From Liolophura sinensis (Eukaryota > Mollusca > Polyplacophora > Chitonida > Chitonidae), in assembly GCF_032854445.1 (NCBI RefSeq), contig NC_088302.1, forward strand, positions 28,432,330 through 28,496,329: a DNA stretch of 64,000 bases, read 5' to 3'. A model generated the notes under the pieces. The model was not told the DNA's origin. It worked only from the letters and a program-made list of their open reading frames with translations, and searched no databases. Of this stretch, positions 36,298 to 49,545 are shown in pieces. Both the position numbers and the translations under genes were made by a program. Every line of letters starts with the position of its first letter. Position 1 is the stretch's first letter.

Positions 36298-39200
36298 AAG
36301 ACAAGTTTTGTCTACTTGTTCCTGGAAATCTGATTGCTTTGTATTAGTTATCATTTACTGCTTTAAGTAGTATCAAAATGGTTTAAAATGTTTTTCTGAT
36401 TTCACACTCCCAGAAATCAAGAAATTTCTGACCCACCTATTGTCTTTTAGATCTTTATGAACATAAGAAGATGTGCCACTTTTCCCTAAGTGTTCTTTAA
36501 TAAGAAGAACACCAGGGTCATGAACCAAGCTTGGGGATACATCGGAAGCTTAGCGTTCTTTGAATTTCATCATATTTATGTGTGATTTTCGTTTCAGTGC
36601 AGAGAATGGCATTGTCCTACTGGAAAGGGATGACTTGCAATCTAAAAGTACAATTCTAAAAATTCAAAAAAATGACTTGGAATCTAAAAGTACAATTCTA
36701 AAAGTTCAGATAATATTACAGGGTCTTTATCTCTGAATCAGATGCTCATTCTTAGAAAGCGGGTTGTGGATACATGCAAGGGTTTTACTTAAGGTGCACA
36801 CCTGTGGAAACTGCATGGCGTTACATTGTTTCGTCTATTCAAGAACCTGTCATTTTGAGCCATCTACAGTATGATGTTAAACATTGTTTTGCTTCATGAT
36901 GTTTCCCGCTTTTGTACCACGTTTTGTAAATTCTGTGTAGTCAGTAAAGGTATTTTAAAAGTAAACAGTTATTGTATGCAACAATAGGATGAAAATTTGT
37001 GTATAATGTAAAATGCGTATGTAACTTTTAAAGCAAGGCTTTGCTTACTCTGAAATCCACCCACAAACCTTATTGTACATGTGCATTTCTTGTGCATTCC
37101 ACACTAAAATCTTGTGCGTCCTATCTTACTATCCCTTGTGATCACCACACAGTATATCATTGAATCGTTTGTTTGTGTGTATTTTTTTCCCGTTATATAT
37201 GTATTTTGTTTTTTTAAAAGTAGTTGTGACCCACAATTAGAGATACAGATTCTGTCTGGATCACGCATGCATGATTCGTTTTACGCAGATCCGTCCTTTG
37301 GATATGTGTATGGAAAGATACATGTACTGTTATGAAGACTCTTTCAGTCCGACTGGTATTGGGTTTTTATCAGTTATGTTGTGGATGTTTTTTGGCTCCC
37401 CTCAAGGTTTCCCCGTCAAACGGGCACCATATACCCAAGCTTGACTTTTGCTATTATGTAAATACTTGTATTTGGAATTTCAACACCAGGCCTACTAAAT
37501 GTCTAGCTTTTGTGTGTCTCCTGGATATGAATAACCATTACCTTGTCTTTTGATGTTTAGTATAGTCCTTAAGAATTTAAACAATGCATAATTGTAGCTT
37601 ACAAGAGATCAGGTTAATCACAGCCTCTTCATATTGTTGTATCTATTATGTATTATCTATTCTGTTTCTAATCTTTGCTTAGCAAAGTGATCAAATGTTG
37701 AAAGATTTTCTTACTGTTTTATGAAGTGTAATATTAATGGAGGATAAATAATGGTGCATTAGAGATACATTTAACTTGGTTTCAGTAACGATTTATATGT
37801 GGAAATCAAAGGTTAGTAAGATAGAACTGTTTCCTGGGGCACAGGCATATTTGCTCTCATTTCTATTGAAATTATTCATGTTGTACACTTCACTTAGGGA
37901 TTTGTCTTGCAACACAGATGTATAGTTGCTTAAACAAAAAAAATATCTTGACCGATGCCAGCAGCAGTGGCTGCTTTGCCATGGAAGTTGGCTATGGTTA
38001 AATATGTTATAAGCACTTTGTAATTTGGTGAAATGGACCCTGTTAGTAGAGAGTATGGGTCTGTTCACACTCACAATATTGGTTCATGCAACATGGTACT
38101 AGTATGAAACTCTCAAATGTAGAAGGAAAATAGTATAGATTGGTGTGCCCAGTTGGCAAGGCTGTGATTTAGCAAGGCAGGGTGACAAAGGTTAAAGCCC
38201 AAGCCAAAAATTGGTGGTATCTAAACATTGGGTAAAATACTTGTATAGATTTGCCCGACGGTTGTTAACTTTCTGACCTGCTGATGTAGGAGTTGTCAGA
38301 AAGCTTTCTATGTCAGCTATAGTCAAAAAAAAAAAATTAAAAATCAATAAGATATGATTCCTTACATTAGGAGGGAATGTAGATCATTGTTTGGCGTGAA
38401 CATGAAGATAGTTAGCCGTAATGTGCGAGGAGCAAAGTAAACGAAAGGGAATGTTGATAAAGTCCATTTATTACTTTACTTTTTAATCAGAAATTCACCA
38501 TGTAATTTATAGGAACACTTTTGATCTAGCAATTCGCAAAAACATTTTTTAAGTTAAACCATTTCCTCTCCACATGATGTAAATGTAGTGACTTGTAGAG
38601 CTGGGCAATATAAAATAATTGTACACCTGCCATACCATTCTGTGATTTTTATGCAGCTTTCATCAATGTCTTCTTGTGCCAGTGCATTTTATGATGTACC
38701 GAAATTAATTAATGAAATAATAAAATGGGGTTTTGGAACTCACAATCCTGAAGTCATTCGTTTTTAAACATTTCATCAAGTCTCAACTTTCAGTTGCATG
38801 CTCAATATTTATACCGCAATAGTATTCTCCTAACTCCTCCAGGCTGTACCTGGCCCACTGTAATGCCACCTGCCATCGAACAAATGAAATACTCTTGAGT
38901 ATGATGTAAAGCACCAATCGGATAAAAATATATATTCCTGACTTGAAGGTGAACGTCAGTTTCCTGTACTTGTCAATCCCACTACCATCATGCCAGTGAA
39001 AAAACCTTATGCACCATTGTGGTGTAGCATTAAATAGGCAGTGGGTAATTCATTCGGTGAGCAGTAGTATTTTAAATGCAGAGTGTACACTATCATTTGT
39101 GAGAGATTACCCTCCACTGGGAGAAGAAATTACGAACTCATTGGATTATTAAAACAGCTTGTTAAAATTGAGTTTCTTATCATGTGAACACAGCATTCAC

Positions 39201-40884
39201 ACTGTGTGCACCTGGCATGATTGGGTTATATGACGGAACGTGTGCTTCAGAAAAATGAAGACTTCATCTTAGTTTACAAAGTTACCTACACAATCATTCT
39301 TAACTCCTTGTATATTCCTTGCTCTGTTGCATTTGATTGCTTTAAACAAAGCCGATTTATTAATCCTCTACCTTACATCAGAATACAGTTACTCCTGACC
39401 ACATGACATGTTGTAACATAATTAGTGATATGTCCTAAACACCCCCACCAATGGATGACCAGCATTAGCCCCTTTTACTCAGATCATGATGTGGGAGCCA
39501 AGTTCTTGGTTCAGCTGAAAAAGAAAAACTCCTTGTGACCTTGACTCTACTTGAGAATATTAGGGGAGGTACATCTAACTTTCTTCACAACAAACACTAA
39601 AATGCATATATAATGATGTAAATTGATATACGTATCAAAATTTATATGATGTAATTTTGACCAAGGTCACACAAATAAAAGAGCTGATGCAATGCATATA
39701 CAGACACTACAACACTATACGGTCTGGCTATTTCTGTTGTCAACTTCATATGTACAGGTGTCTGAACTTTTCCTGAACACACTACTGTGTCCCATCCACC
39801 TGACATGAACTACAATATACAGTACTGTATGTCTGTCTACAGTTACTGGGAAGTCACAAGGGGTATGCTTTTTGGTAAACACACGAATACAAGTGATACT
39901 AGAATGGATCTGCGAATAGCAGATCCTAGGCCGGGATCCCGGATCTGATCGATGACGTTTTCCCCTTCATGTTCTGAGTTCGAAGGACACATGTTCCACA
40001 TACACGGCTTTCAAAGTTTCCATGCGACCTTACACCGTTTGTCACTGAGGCAGTCGGCCGGTCATTTCCATTCCCTGGAATAGATCGCCGACCTTGATGA
40101 TGCTACGCTATGCCCAGTGAAAAACGGTCGTTCTTTGGCAGACTTAGCCCGCTAATTGTAAGAAATAAGGCAAAAACACGACCAGTGTAACAGCAAGTTT
40201 GTACATTCACATCTCAATTCACGACCTGCCATGCACACTCACTGCTCCCACTGATAGCTCGGCCATCGTTAGAAAGTCAGCACTTGGACCAGGGCATATG
40301 TCCTTATATGTCAATCACACTGGCCTGTTTAACGTATAGTAAAGAGGACAAGGTCTGCGCAAAACAAAGCTAACTTTTACAGGTCCATGTCATTTGCTGT
40401 TGTAGTTAGATCTCTTCGCCATCTAATAGAGTACTGGAGTTAGATGGGAACTGGAATCAATGTCATCCTATAACGTATTCGAGAGATCACGGACAGTGTA
40501 GCCGAAAGAATCAGGTCAAATACTACAAACGCAGTCCAGTCCCCATCTAACTCCATGTTAAACCAATGGGATTCCCACCTTTTTCTAAACAAAAAACGGT
40601 GTTGTCATTTAAACGCTTGTAGCGAAAAAACTATTGATCGGAGCTCAAATCCATTGACGAATGCTCGAAAGAGCATGTCTTGGGCTACAATTTCGTGCAG
40701 GTTGCTCACCTCTAGCTGTTATAGTTCTCGAGTTACAGGTCATTGAAATTACGTAAGTTTTTTGAGTTTTTTGCCAATATCTCAAAAAGTTTTGCAGATA
40801 CCAAAAAAATACAAGCAGATTCAGAATGAGCAGCTCAAGATACATCAGAATACGTTCAGAACGAATGAACTTTAAGAACTTTTT

Positions 40885-41007
40885 GTGACGTCACAAATTC
40901 GACCAATAGCGAGCTTCCAGAATTTTGACCGGAAGTGAACTATTTTCGCAAACTTTAAAGAACTCGTAACTTACTAGCTGCATGTCAAATTTGAAACCGA
41001 TCGGTTC

Positions 41008-41038
<31 letters not shown>

Positions 41039-41077
41039 TTTACACAAAATCCAATATGGCGGCCGAACCACGTGACA
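40885..41077 (+). promoter_or_regulatory. promoter-motif block of the array unit (type example)
   Basis: In the first unit: the 16-bp palindrome TTTGTGACGTCACAAA with the CRE octamer at 40886-40893, then GACCAATAGC (CCAAT box), GACCGGAAGTGAA (ETS), CCAATATGGCGGCC (YY1-like) and CCACGTGACA (USF-type E-box). The octamer recurs at 42196, 43515, 44835, 46152, 47700, 48645 and 50057. Only the sixth unit has lost the E-box (CACGTTAC). The sites are seen in the sequence; activity is inferred. Confidence 0.6.
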
Positions 41078-43634
41078 TAGCAAAAAAGTGGAGAATTTGT
41101 CCCGAGATATTCACCGCCAGAATATGTGTGCAAAATTTCAGACCTGTATGTGGAACGGTAAAAAAGTTTCCATGCGAACAAAGTCGGTGAAAAAAAAATA
41201 ATAATAACTAGAATGGATCTGCGAACAGCAGATCCTAGGCCGGGATCCCGGATCGGATCGATGACGTTTTCCCCTTCATGTTCTGAGTTCGAAGGATACA
41301 TGCGCAACATACACGGCTTTCAAAGTTTCCATGCGACCTTACACCGTTTGTCACTGAGGCAGTCGGCCAGTCATTTGCATTCCCTCGAATAGATCGGCGA
41401 CCTTGATGATGCTACGCTATGCCCAGTGAAAAACGGTCGTTCCTTGGCAGACTTAGCCCGCTAATTGTAAGAAATAACGCAAAAACACGACCAGTGTAAC
41501 AGCAAGTTTGAAGATTCACATCTCAATCCACGACCTGCCATGCACAGACTCACTGCTCCACTGATAGCTCGGCCATCGTTAGAAAGTCAGCACTTGGACC
41601 AGGGCATATGTCTTTATATGTCAATCACACTGGCCTGTTTAACGTATAGTAAAGAGCACGAGGTCTGCGCAAAACAAAACTAACTTTTACAGGTCCACGT
41701 CGTTTGCTGTTGTAGTTAGATCTCTACGCCATCTAAAAGAGTGCTGGAGTTAGATGGGAACTGGAATCAATGTCATCGTACAACCGTTTCGGGAGATCAC
41801 GGACAGTGTAGCCAAAAGCATCAGGTCAAATACTACAAACCCAGTCCAGTCCCCATCTAACTCCATGTTAAAGCAGTAGGATTCCCACCTTTTTCTAAAC
41901 AAAAAACGGTGTTGTCATTTAAACGCTTGTAGCGAAAAAACTATTGATCGGAGCTCAAATCCGTTGACGAATGCTCGAAAGAGCATGTATTGGGCTACAA
42001 TTTTGTACAGGTTGCACATTTCTAGCTGTCATAGTTCTCGAGTTACAGGTCATTGAAGTTACGTAACTTTATTGATTTTTTGGCTGATATCTCAAAAAGT
42101 TACACAGATATTGAAAAAATACAAGCAGATTCGGAATCAACAGCTCAAGATACATCAGAATACGTTCAGAACGTATGAACTTTGAGAACTTTTTGTGACG
42201 TCACAAATTCGACCAATAGCGAGCTTCCAGAGTTTTGACCGGAAGTAAACCATTTTCGCAAACTTTAAAGAACTCCTGACCTACTAGTAGCATGTCAAAT
42301 TTGAGAACGATCGGTTCAGTGGTTCTGGAGAAGAAGATTTTTAAAGATTTAACTCAAAATCCAATATGGCGGCCGAACCACGTGACATAGCCAAAAATAA
42401 CAAAAATATACCCCTAGAAAATTTCCTCTAGATTGTGTGTGCAAAATTTTAAACTTCTATGTTGAACGGTGTTGGAGATCTGCTGCTAACAAAATCGAAA
42501 AAAAAAAATAATAATAATAATAATAACTAGAATGGATCTGCGAATAGCAGATCCTAGGCCGGGATCCCGGATCGGATCGATGACGTTTTCATCTTCACGT
42601 TCTGTGTTCGAAGGACACATGTTCCACATGCACGGCTTTCAAAGATTCCATGCAACCTTACACCGTTTGTCATTGAGGGAGTCGGCCGGTCATTTGCATT
42701 CCCTCGAATAGATCGGCGACCTTGATGATGCTACGCTATGCCCAGTGAAAAACAGTCGTCCCTTGGCAGGCTTAACCCGGTATTAGTAAGAAATAATGCA
42801 AAAACACGACCAGTGTAACAGCAAGTTTGTACATTCACATCTCAATCCACGACCTGCCATGCACAGACTCACTGCTCCACTGATAGCTCGGCCATCGTTA
42901 GAAAGTCAGCACTTGGAGCAGGGCACATTTCCATATCTGTCAATCACCCTGGCCTGTTTAACGTATAGTAAAGAGGACGAGGTCTGCGCGAAACAAAGCT
43001 AACTTTTACAGGTCCACGTCGTTTGCTGTTGTAGTTAGATCTCTACGCCATCTAATAGAGTACTGGAGTTAGATGGGAACTGGAATCAATGTCATCCCAC
43101 AACCGTTTCGGGAGATCACGGACAGTGTGGCCGAAAGCATTAGGTCAAATACTACAAACCCAGACCAGTCCTCATCTAACTCCATGTTAAAGCAATGGGA
43201 TTCCCATCTTTTTCTAAACAAAAAACGGTTTGGGGATTTAAGCGCTTGTAGCGAAAAAACTGTTGATCGGAGCTCAAATCTGTTGACGAATGATCGAAAG
43301 AGCATGTCTTCGGCTACAATTTCGTGCAGGTTGCACGTTTCTAGCTGTCATAGTTCTCGAGTTACAGGTCATTGAAGTTACGTCACTTTTTTGAGTTTTT
43401 TGCTTATATCTCAAAAAGTTACACAGATATGCAAAAAATACAACCAGATTCAGAATCAGCAGTTCAAGATACATCAGAATGCGTTGAGAACATTTGAACT
43501 TTAAGAACTTTTTGTGACGTCACAAATTCGACCAATGGCGAGCTTCTAGAGTTTTAACCGGAAGTGAACTATTTTCTCAAACTTTAAAGAACTCGTAACT
43601 TACTAGCTGCATGATAAATTTGAAACCGATCGGT

Positions 43635-43665
<31 letters not shown>

Positions 43666-46479
43666 GTTTTACACAAAATCCAATATGGCGGCTGAACCAC
43701 GTGACATAAGAAAAAAAAGAAAAATATACCCCTGGAAAATCTCCGCCAGATTATGTGTACAAAATTTGAGACCTCTATGTTGAACGGTGTTAAAGTTCTG
43801 CTGCTAACAAGGTCGGTGAAAAAAAAATAATAATAATAATAAGAAACTAGAATGGATCTGCGAATAGCAGATCCTAGGCCGGGATCCCGGATCGGATCGA
43901 TGACGTTTTTCCCTTTATGATCTTTGTTCGAAGGATACATGTTCCACAAACACGGCTTTCAAAGTTACCTTGCGACCTTACACCGTTTGTCACTGATGCA
44001 GTCGGCCGGTCATTTGCATTCCCTCATATAGATCGGCGACCTTAATGATGCTACGCTATGCCCAGTGAAAAACAGTCGTTCCTTGGCAGATTTAGCCCGC
44101 TAATTGTAAGAAATCAGGCAAAAACACGACCAGTGTAACAGCCTGTTTGTACATTCACATCTCAATCCACGACATGCCATGCACAGACTCACTGCTCCAC
44201 TGATAGCTCGGCCATCGTTGGAAAGTCAGCACTTGGACCAGTTCACATGTCCATATCTGTTAATCACCCTGGACTGTTTAACGTATAGTAAAGAGGGCGA
44301 AGTCTGCGCAAAACAAAGTTAACTTTTACAGGTCCATGTCATTTGCTGTTGTAGTTAGATCTCTACGCCTTTTAATAGAGTACTGGAGATAGATGGGAAC
44401 TGGAATCAATGTCATCCTACAACTGTTTCGGGAGATCACGGACAGTGTGGCCGAAAGCATCAGGTCAAATACTATAAACCCAGTCCAGTCCCCATCTAAC
44501 TGCATGTTAAAGCAATAGGATTCCCACCTTTTTCTAAACAAAAAACGGTGTTGTCATTTAAACGCTTGTAGCGAAAAAACTATTGATCGGAGCTGAAATC
44601 CGTTGACGAATGCTCGAAAGAGCATGTCTTGGGCTACAATTTCGTGCAGGTTGCACGTTTCTAGCTGTCCTAGTTCTCGAATTACAGGTCATTGAAATTA
44701 CGTAACTTTATTGATTTTTTGGCTGATATCTCAAAAAGTTATACAGATATGCAAAAAATACAACCAGATTCGGAATCAGCAGCTCAAGATACACCAGAAT
44801 ACGTTCAGAACATATGAACTTTGAGAACTTTTTGTGACGTCACAAATTCGACCAATGGCGAGCTTCCAGAGTTTTGACCGGAAGTAAACCATTTTCGCAA
44901 ACTTTGAAGAACTCCTGACCTACTAGTTGCATGTCAAATTTGAGAACGATCGGTTCAGTGGTTCTGGAGAAGAAGATTTTTAAAGATTTTACTCAAAATC
45001 CAATATGGCGGCCGAACCACGTGACATAGCAAAAAAAAAAAAAATATACCCCTAGAAAATTTCCTCTAGATTGTGTGTGCAAAATTTTAAACTTCTATGT
45101 TGAACGGTGTTTGAGTTCTGCTGCTAACAAAATCGAAAAAAAAAAATAATAATAATAATAATAACTAGAATGGATCTGCGAATAGCAGATCCTAGGCCGG
45201 GATCCCGGATCGGATCGATGACGATGTTTTCATCTTCATGTTCTGTGTTCAAAGGACACATGTTCCACATACACGGCTTTCAAAGTTACCTTGCGACCTT
45301 ACACCGTTTGTCACTGAGGCAGTCGGCCGGTCATTTCCATTCCCTCGAATAGATCGGCGACCTTGATGATGCTACGCTACGCCCATTGAAAATCGGTCGT
45401 TCCTTGGCAGACTTAGCCCGCTTTTTCTAAGAAATAAGACAAAAACACGACCAGTGTAACAGCAAGTTTGTACATTCACATCTCAATCCACGACCTGCCA
45501 TGCACAGATTCACAGCTCCACTAATAGCTCGGACATCGTTAGAAAGTCAGCACTCTGACCAGGGCACATGTCCATATCTGTCAATCACACTGGCCTGTTT
45601 AACGTATAGTAAAGAGAACGAGGTCTGTGCAAAACAAAGCTAACTTTTACAGGTCCACGTCGTTTGCTGTTGTAGTTAGATCAGTAATCTAATAGATTAC
45701 TGGAGTTAGATGGGAACTGGAATCAGTGTCATCGTACAACCGTTTCGGGAGATCACGGACAGTGTAGGCGAAAGCATCAGGTTAAATACTACAAATCCAG
45801 ACCAGTTCCCTTCTAACTCCATGTTAAAGCAATAGGATTCCCATCTTTTTCTACACAAAAAACGGTGTTCTGATTTAAACGCTTCTAACGAGAAAACTAT
45901 TGATCGGAGCTGAAATCTGTTGACGAATGCTCGAAAGAGCATTTTTTGTTCTACAATTTCGTGCAGGTTGCACATTTCTAGCTGTCATAGTTCTCGAGTT
46001 AGAGGTCATTGAAGTTACGTCACTTTTTTGAGTTTTTTGTTTATATCTCAAAAAGTTACACAGATATGCAAAAAATACAACCAGATTCGGAATCAGCAGC
46101 TCAAGATACATCAGAATATGTTCAGACCAATTGAACTTTGAGAACTTTTTGTGACGTCACAAATTCGACCAATGGCGTGCTTCCAGAGTTTTGACCGGAA
46201 GTGAACCATTTTCGCAAACTTTAAAGAACTCGTGACCTACTAGCTGCATGTCAAATTTGAAAACGATCGGTTCAGTGGTTCTGGAGAAGAAGATTTTTAA
46301 AGATTTTACACATAATCCAATATGGCGGCCGAACCACGTGACATAAGAAAAAAACAAAAAATATACCCCTGGAAAATCTCCGCCAGATTGTGTGTACAAA
46401 ATTTGAGACCTCTATGTTGAACGGTGTTAACGTTCTGCTGCTCACAATGTCGGTGAAAAAAAAATAATAATAATAATAA

Positions 46480-46726
46480 TAATAAGAAAAAACAGAACAA
46501 TAACAAAAGGGATCCCGTTCGGGAGAACGGGATCCCTAATAATAATAAGAAAAAACAGAACAATAACAATAGGGATCCCGTTCGGGAAGAACGGGATCCC
46601 TAAAAACCGAACAATAACAATAGGGATCCCGTTCGGGAAGAACGGGATCCCTAATAATAATAATAATAATAAGAAAAAACAGAACAATAACAATAGGGAT
46701 CCCGTTCGGGAAGAACGGGATCCCTA
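46480..46726. repeat. cluster of four GGGATCCC hairpin modules
   Basis: Between the (TAA)n tail of the fifth unit and the head of the sixth lie four modules, each AGAAAAAACAGAACAATAAC or a variant, then a hairpin AGGGATCCCGTTC / GAACGGGATCCCT with a 4-5 nt loop (46508-46537, 46571-46601, 46622-46652, 46695-46725). Most end in (TAA)n or a close variant. The arms match perfectly. Confidence 0.95.
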
Positions 46727-47879
46727 ACTAGAATGGATCTGCGAATAGCAGATCCTAGGCCGGGATCCCGGATCGGATCGATGACGTTTTCCCCTTCATG
46801 TTCTGTGTTCGAAGGACACATGTTCCACATACACGGCTTTCAAAGTTTCCATGCGACCTTACACCGTTTGTCACTGAGGCAGTCGGCCGGTCATTTGCAT
46901 TCCCGTGAATAGATCGGCGAACTTAATGAAGTTAGGCTATGCCTAGTGAAAAACGGTCGTTCCTTGGCAGACTTAGCCCGCTATTTGTAAGAAATAACGC
47001 AAAAACACGACCAGTGTAACAGCAAGTTTGTACATTCACATCTCAATCCACGACACGCCATGCACAGACTCACGGCTCTCATGATAGCTCGGCCATCAAT
47101 AGAAAGCCCGCACTTGGGCCACGGCACATGTCCATATCTGTCAATTACCCTGGCCTTTTTAACGTGTAGTAAAGAGGACGAGGTCTACGCAAAACAAAGC
47201 TAACTTTCACAGTTGCATGCCGTTTACTGTTGTAGTTAGATCTCTACGCCATCTAATATAGTACTGTATAGCTGAATGTCATCCTACAACGGTTTTGGGA
47301 GATCACGGACAGTGTAGCCGAAAGCATCAGGTCAAATACTACAAATCCAGTCCAGTCCCCATCTAACTCCATGTTAAAGCAATAGGATTCCCATCTTTTT
47401 CTAAACAAAAACGGTGTTGTTTTTTAAACGCTTCTAGCGAGAAAACTTTTAATCGGAGCTCAAATCCGTTTACGATTGATCAAAAGAGCGTGTCTTGAAC
47501 TACATTTTCATGCAATTTGCACATTTCTAGCTGCCATAGTTCTCGATTAAAACGCCATTGAATTTACGTAATTTTTTTAGTTTTTTGCTCATATCTCAAA
47601 AAGTTACACAGATATGCAAAAAATACAACCAGATTCGGAATCAGCAGCTCAAGATACATCAGAATACGTTCAGAACATATGAACTTTGAGAACTTTTTGT
47701 GACGTCACAAATTCGACCAATGGCGAGCTTCCAGAGTTTTGACCGGAAGTGAACCATTTTCGTAAACTTTAAAGAACTCGTGACCTACTAGCTGCATGTC
47801 GAATTTGAAAACCATCGGTTCAGTGGTTCTGGAGAAGAAGATTTTAAAATGTTTTGAACAAAATCCAATATGGCGGATG

Positions 47880-48000
47880 AATCACGTTACATGAGAAAAA
47901 AAAAATAATAATGTCTAGAAAATCTCCGCCAGATTGTGTGTACAAAATTTGAGTTCTCTATATGGAATGGTGTTTGAGTTCTGCTGCTATCCACGACCTG
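47880..48000. repeat. truncated junction between the sixth and seventh array units
   Basis: The sixth unit ends abnormally after TGAGTTCTGCTGCTA and joins directly to ATCCACGACCTGCCATGCAC, which lies about 315 bp inside a normal unit. Head, tail and microsatellite are missing, as expected from a deletion or unequal recombination. Confidence 0.85.
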
Positions 48001-48994
48001 CCATGCACAGACTCACTCCTCTACTGATAGCTCGGCCATCGTTAGAAAGTCAGCACTTGGACCAAGGCACATGTCCATATCTGTCAATCACCCTGGTCTG
48101 TTTAACGTATAGTAAAGAGCACGAGGTCTGCGCAAAACAAAGCTAACTTTTACAGGTTCACGTCGTTTACTGTTGTAGTTAGATCTCTACTCCATCTAAT
48201 AGAGTTCTGTATATCTGAGTGTTATCCTACAACCGTTTCGGGAGATCACGGATAGTGTAGCCGAAGGCATCAGGTCAAATACTATAAACCCAGTCCAGTC
48301 CCCATCTAACTCCATGTTAAAGCAATAGGATTCCCACTTTTTTCTAAACAAAAAACGGTGTTCTCATTTAAACGCTTGTAGCGAAAAAACTATTGATCGG
48401 AGCTCAAATCCATTGACGAATGATCGAAAGAGCATGTCTTGGGCTACAATTTGGTGCAGGTTGCACATTTCTAGCTTCTATTGTTCTTAATTAAAACGCC
48501 ATTGAAATTACGTCACTTTTTTGAGTTTTTGGCTTATATCTCAAAAAGTTACACAGATATGCAAAAAATATAACCAGATTCAGAATCAGGAGATCAAGAT
48601 ACATCAGAATGCGTTAAGAACATTTGAACTTTGAGAACTTTTTGTGACGTCATAAATTCGACCAATGACGAGCTTCCAGAATTTTGACCGGAAGTGAACG
48701 ATTTTCGCAAACTTTAAAGAACTCGTGACCTACTAGCTGCATATCAAATTTGAAAACGATCGGTTTAGTCGTTCTGGAGAAGAAGATTTTTAAAAGTTTT
48801 ACACAAAATCCAATATGGCGGCCGAACCACGTGACATGAAAAGAAAATTGAGAATTTATCCCTGGAAAATCACCGCCAAAATTTGTGTGCAAAATTTGAG
48901 ACCTCTATTTTGAACAGTAAAAAAGTTTCCTTGCTAACAAAGTCGGTGAAAAAAAAATAATAATAATAATAAGAAAAAACAGAACGATTACAAT

Positions 48995-49025
48995 AGGGAT
49001 CCCGTTCCGGAAGAACGGGATCCCT
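48995..49025. repeat. GGGATCCC hairpin module
   Basis: Single copy of the 13-bp-arm hairpin (loop region GTTCCGGAAGAAC) between the seventh and eighth units, with AGAAAAAACAGAACGATTAC before and (TAA)n after. Confidence 0.92.
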
Positions 49026-49103
49026 AATAATAATAACTAGAATGGATCTGCGAATAGCAGATCCTAGGCCGGGATCCCGGATCGGATCGATGACGTTTTC
49101 CCC

Positions 49104-49545
49104 AACCAATAATACACGGCCCTTGTAAAAGCAAGCTTATGGAAATGTGCCGAATGTGGTAAATCTGCCTTAGGACATTCTTTGAAAACGTGCATGTCTT
49201 GTGTTTGTTGACATAGTTCAAAGAGTATTAGCAGACATAGAGTACATGTGTAACGCTTTGAACTCAGTGATTTTCAGCTTTACAGCTGTAACGGTTATCT
49301 CTCACCAGACCTCCAAATATGGTCAAAACTTCCGCTTTATCGCCTTTTGATGGCAATTATGCGGAAAAACTGTACGTCGCCGGAAAAAAATATGTCCAAA
49401 TTCATGATTAGGACGTCAAGCTACGTCTGGTAGTATACTTACAATGTTCGTGTGTTCATCCTAGTCACAAATGCATTCAAAATGCATCATATAACATGGG
49501 GACGTCAAAGTGCTAAACATAGCCAATCGAAGACAAGGCCTACTG
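49104..49545. repeat. unrelated segment inside the eighth array unit
   Basis: After a normal head the eighth unit switches at GACGTTTTCCCC to about 440 bp not found in the other copies, then returns at AACTAACTTTTAGAGGTCCA. The replaced part is about the same length as the normal segment. No family recognised in it. Confidence 0.8.

Larger units (their letters stand above)
34745..39897. other. arfaptin 3' UTR and intergenic spacer
   Basis: ATTAAA at 35442-35447 and AATAAA near 38717 are possible polyadenylation signals for arfaptin. The stretch holds a family C MITE (35888-36096), a truncated SINE A (36167-36297), a two-fold repeat of about 43 bp at 36626-36708 (GACTTGSAATCTAAAAGTAC), and a worn SINE-like tail at 38865-38935. 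No gene seen. Confidence 0.5.

Noticed and set aside
42796-43375. Plus-strand open frames in the array (42796-43002, 43073-43375, 47934-48146)
   Set aside because: Same reason: repeat-driven frames, broken in other units, no family likeness.
48650-48892. Reverse-strand open frames of about 80 codons recurring in the array units (also 46157-46399, 50062-50304, and within 40891-41310)
   Set aside because: They recur only because the units recur. Start points differ, they span the motif-rich DNA palindromes, and they resemble no protein family. Substitution patterns between units would settle it.
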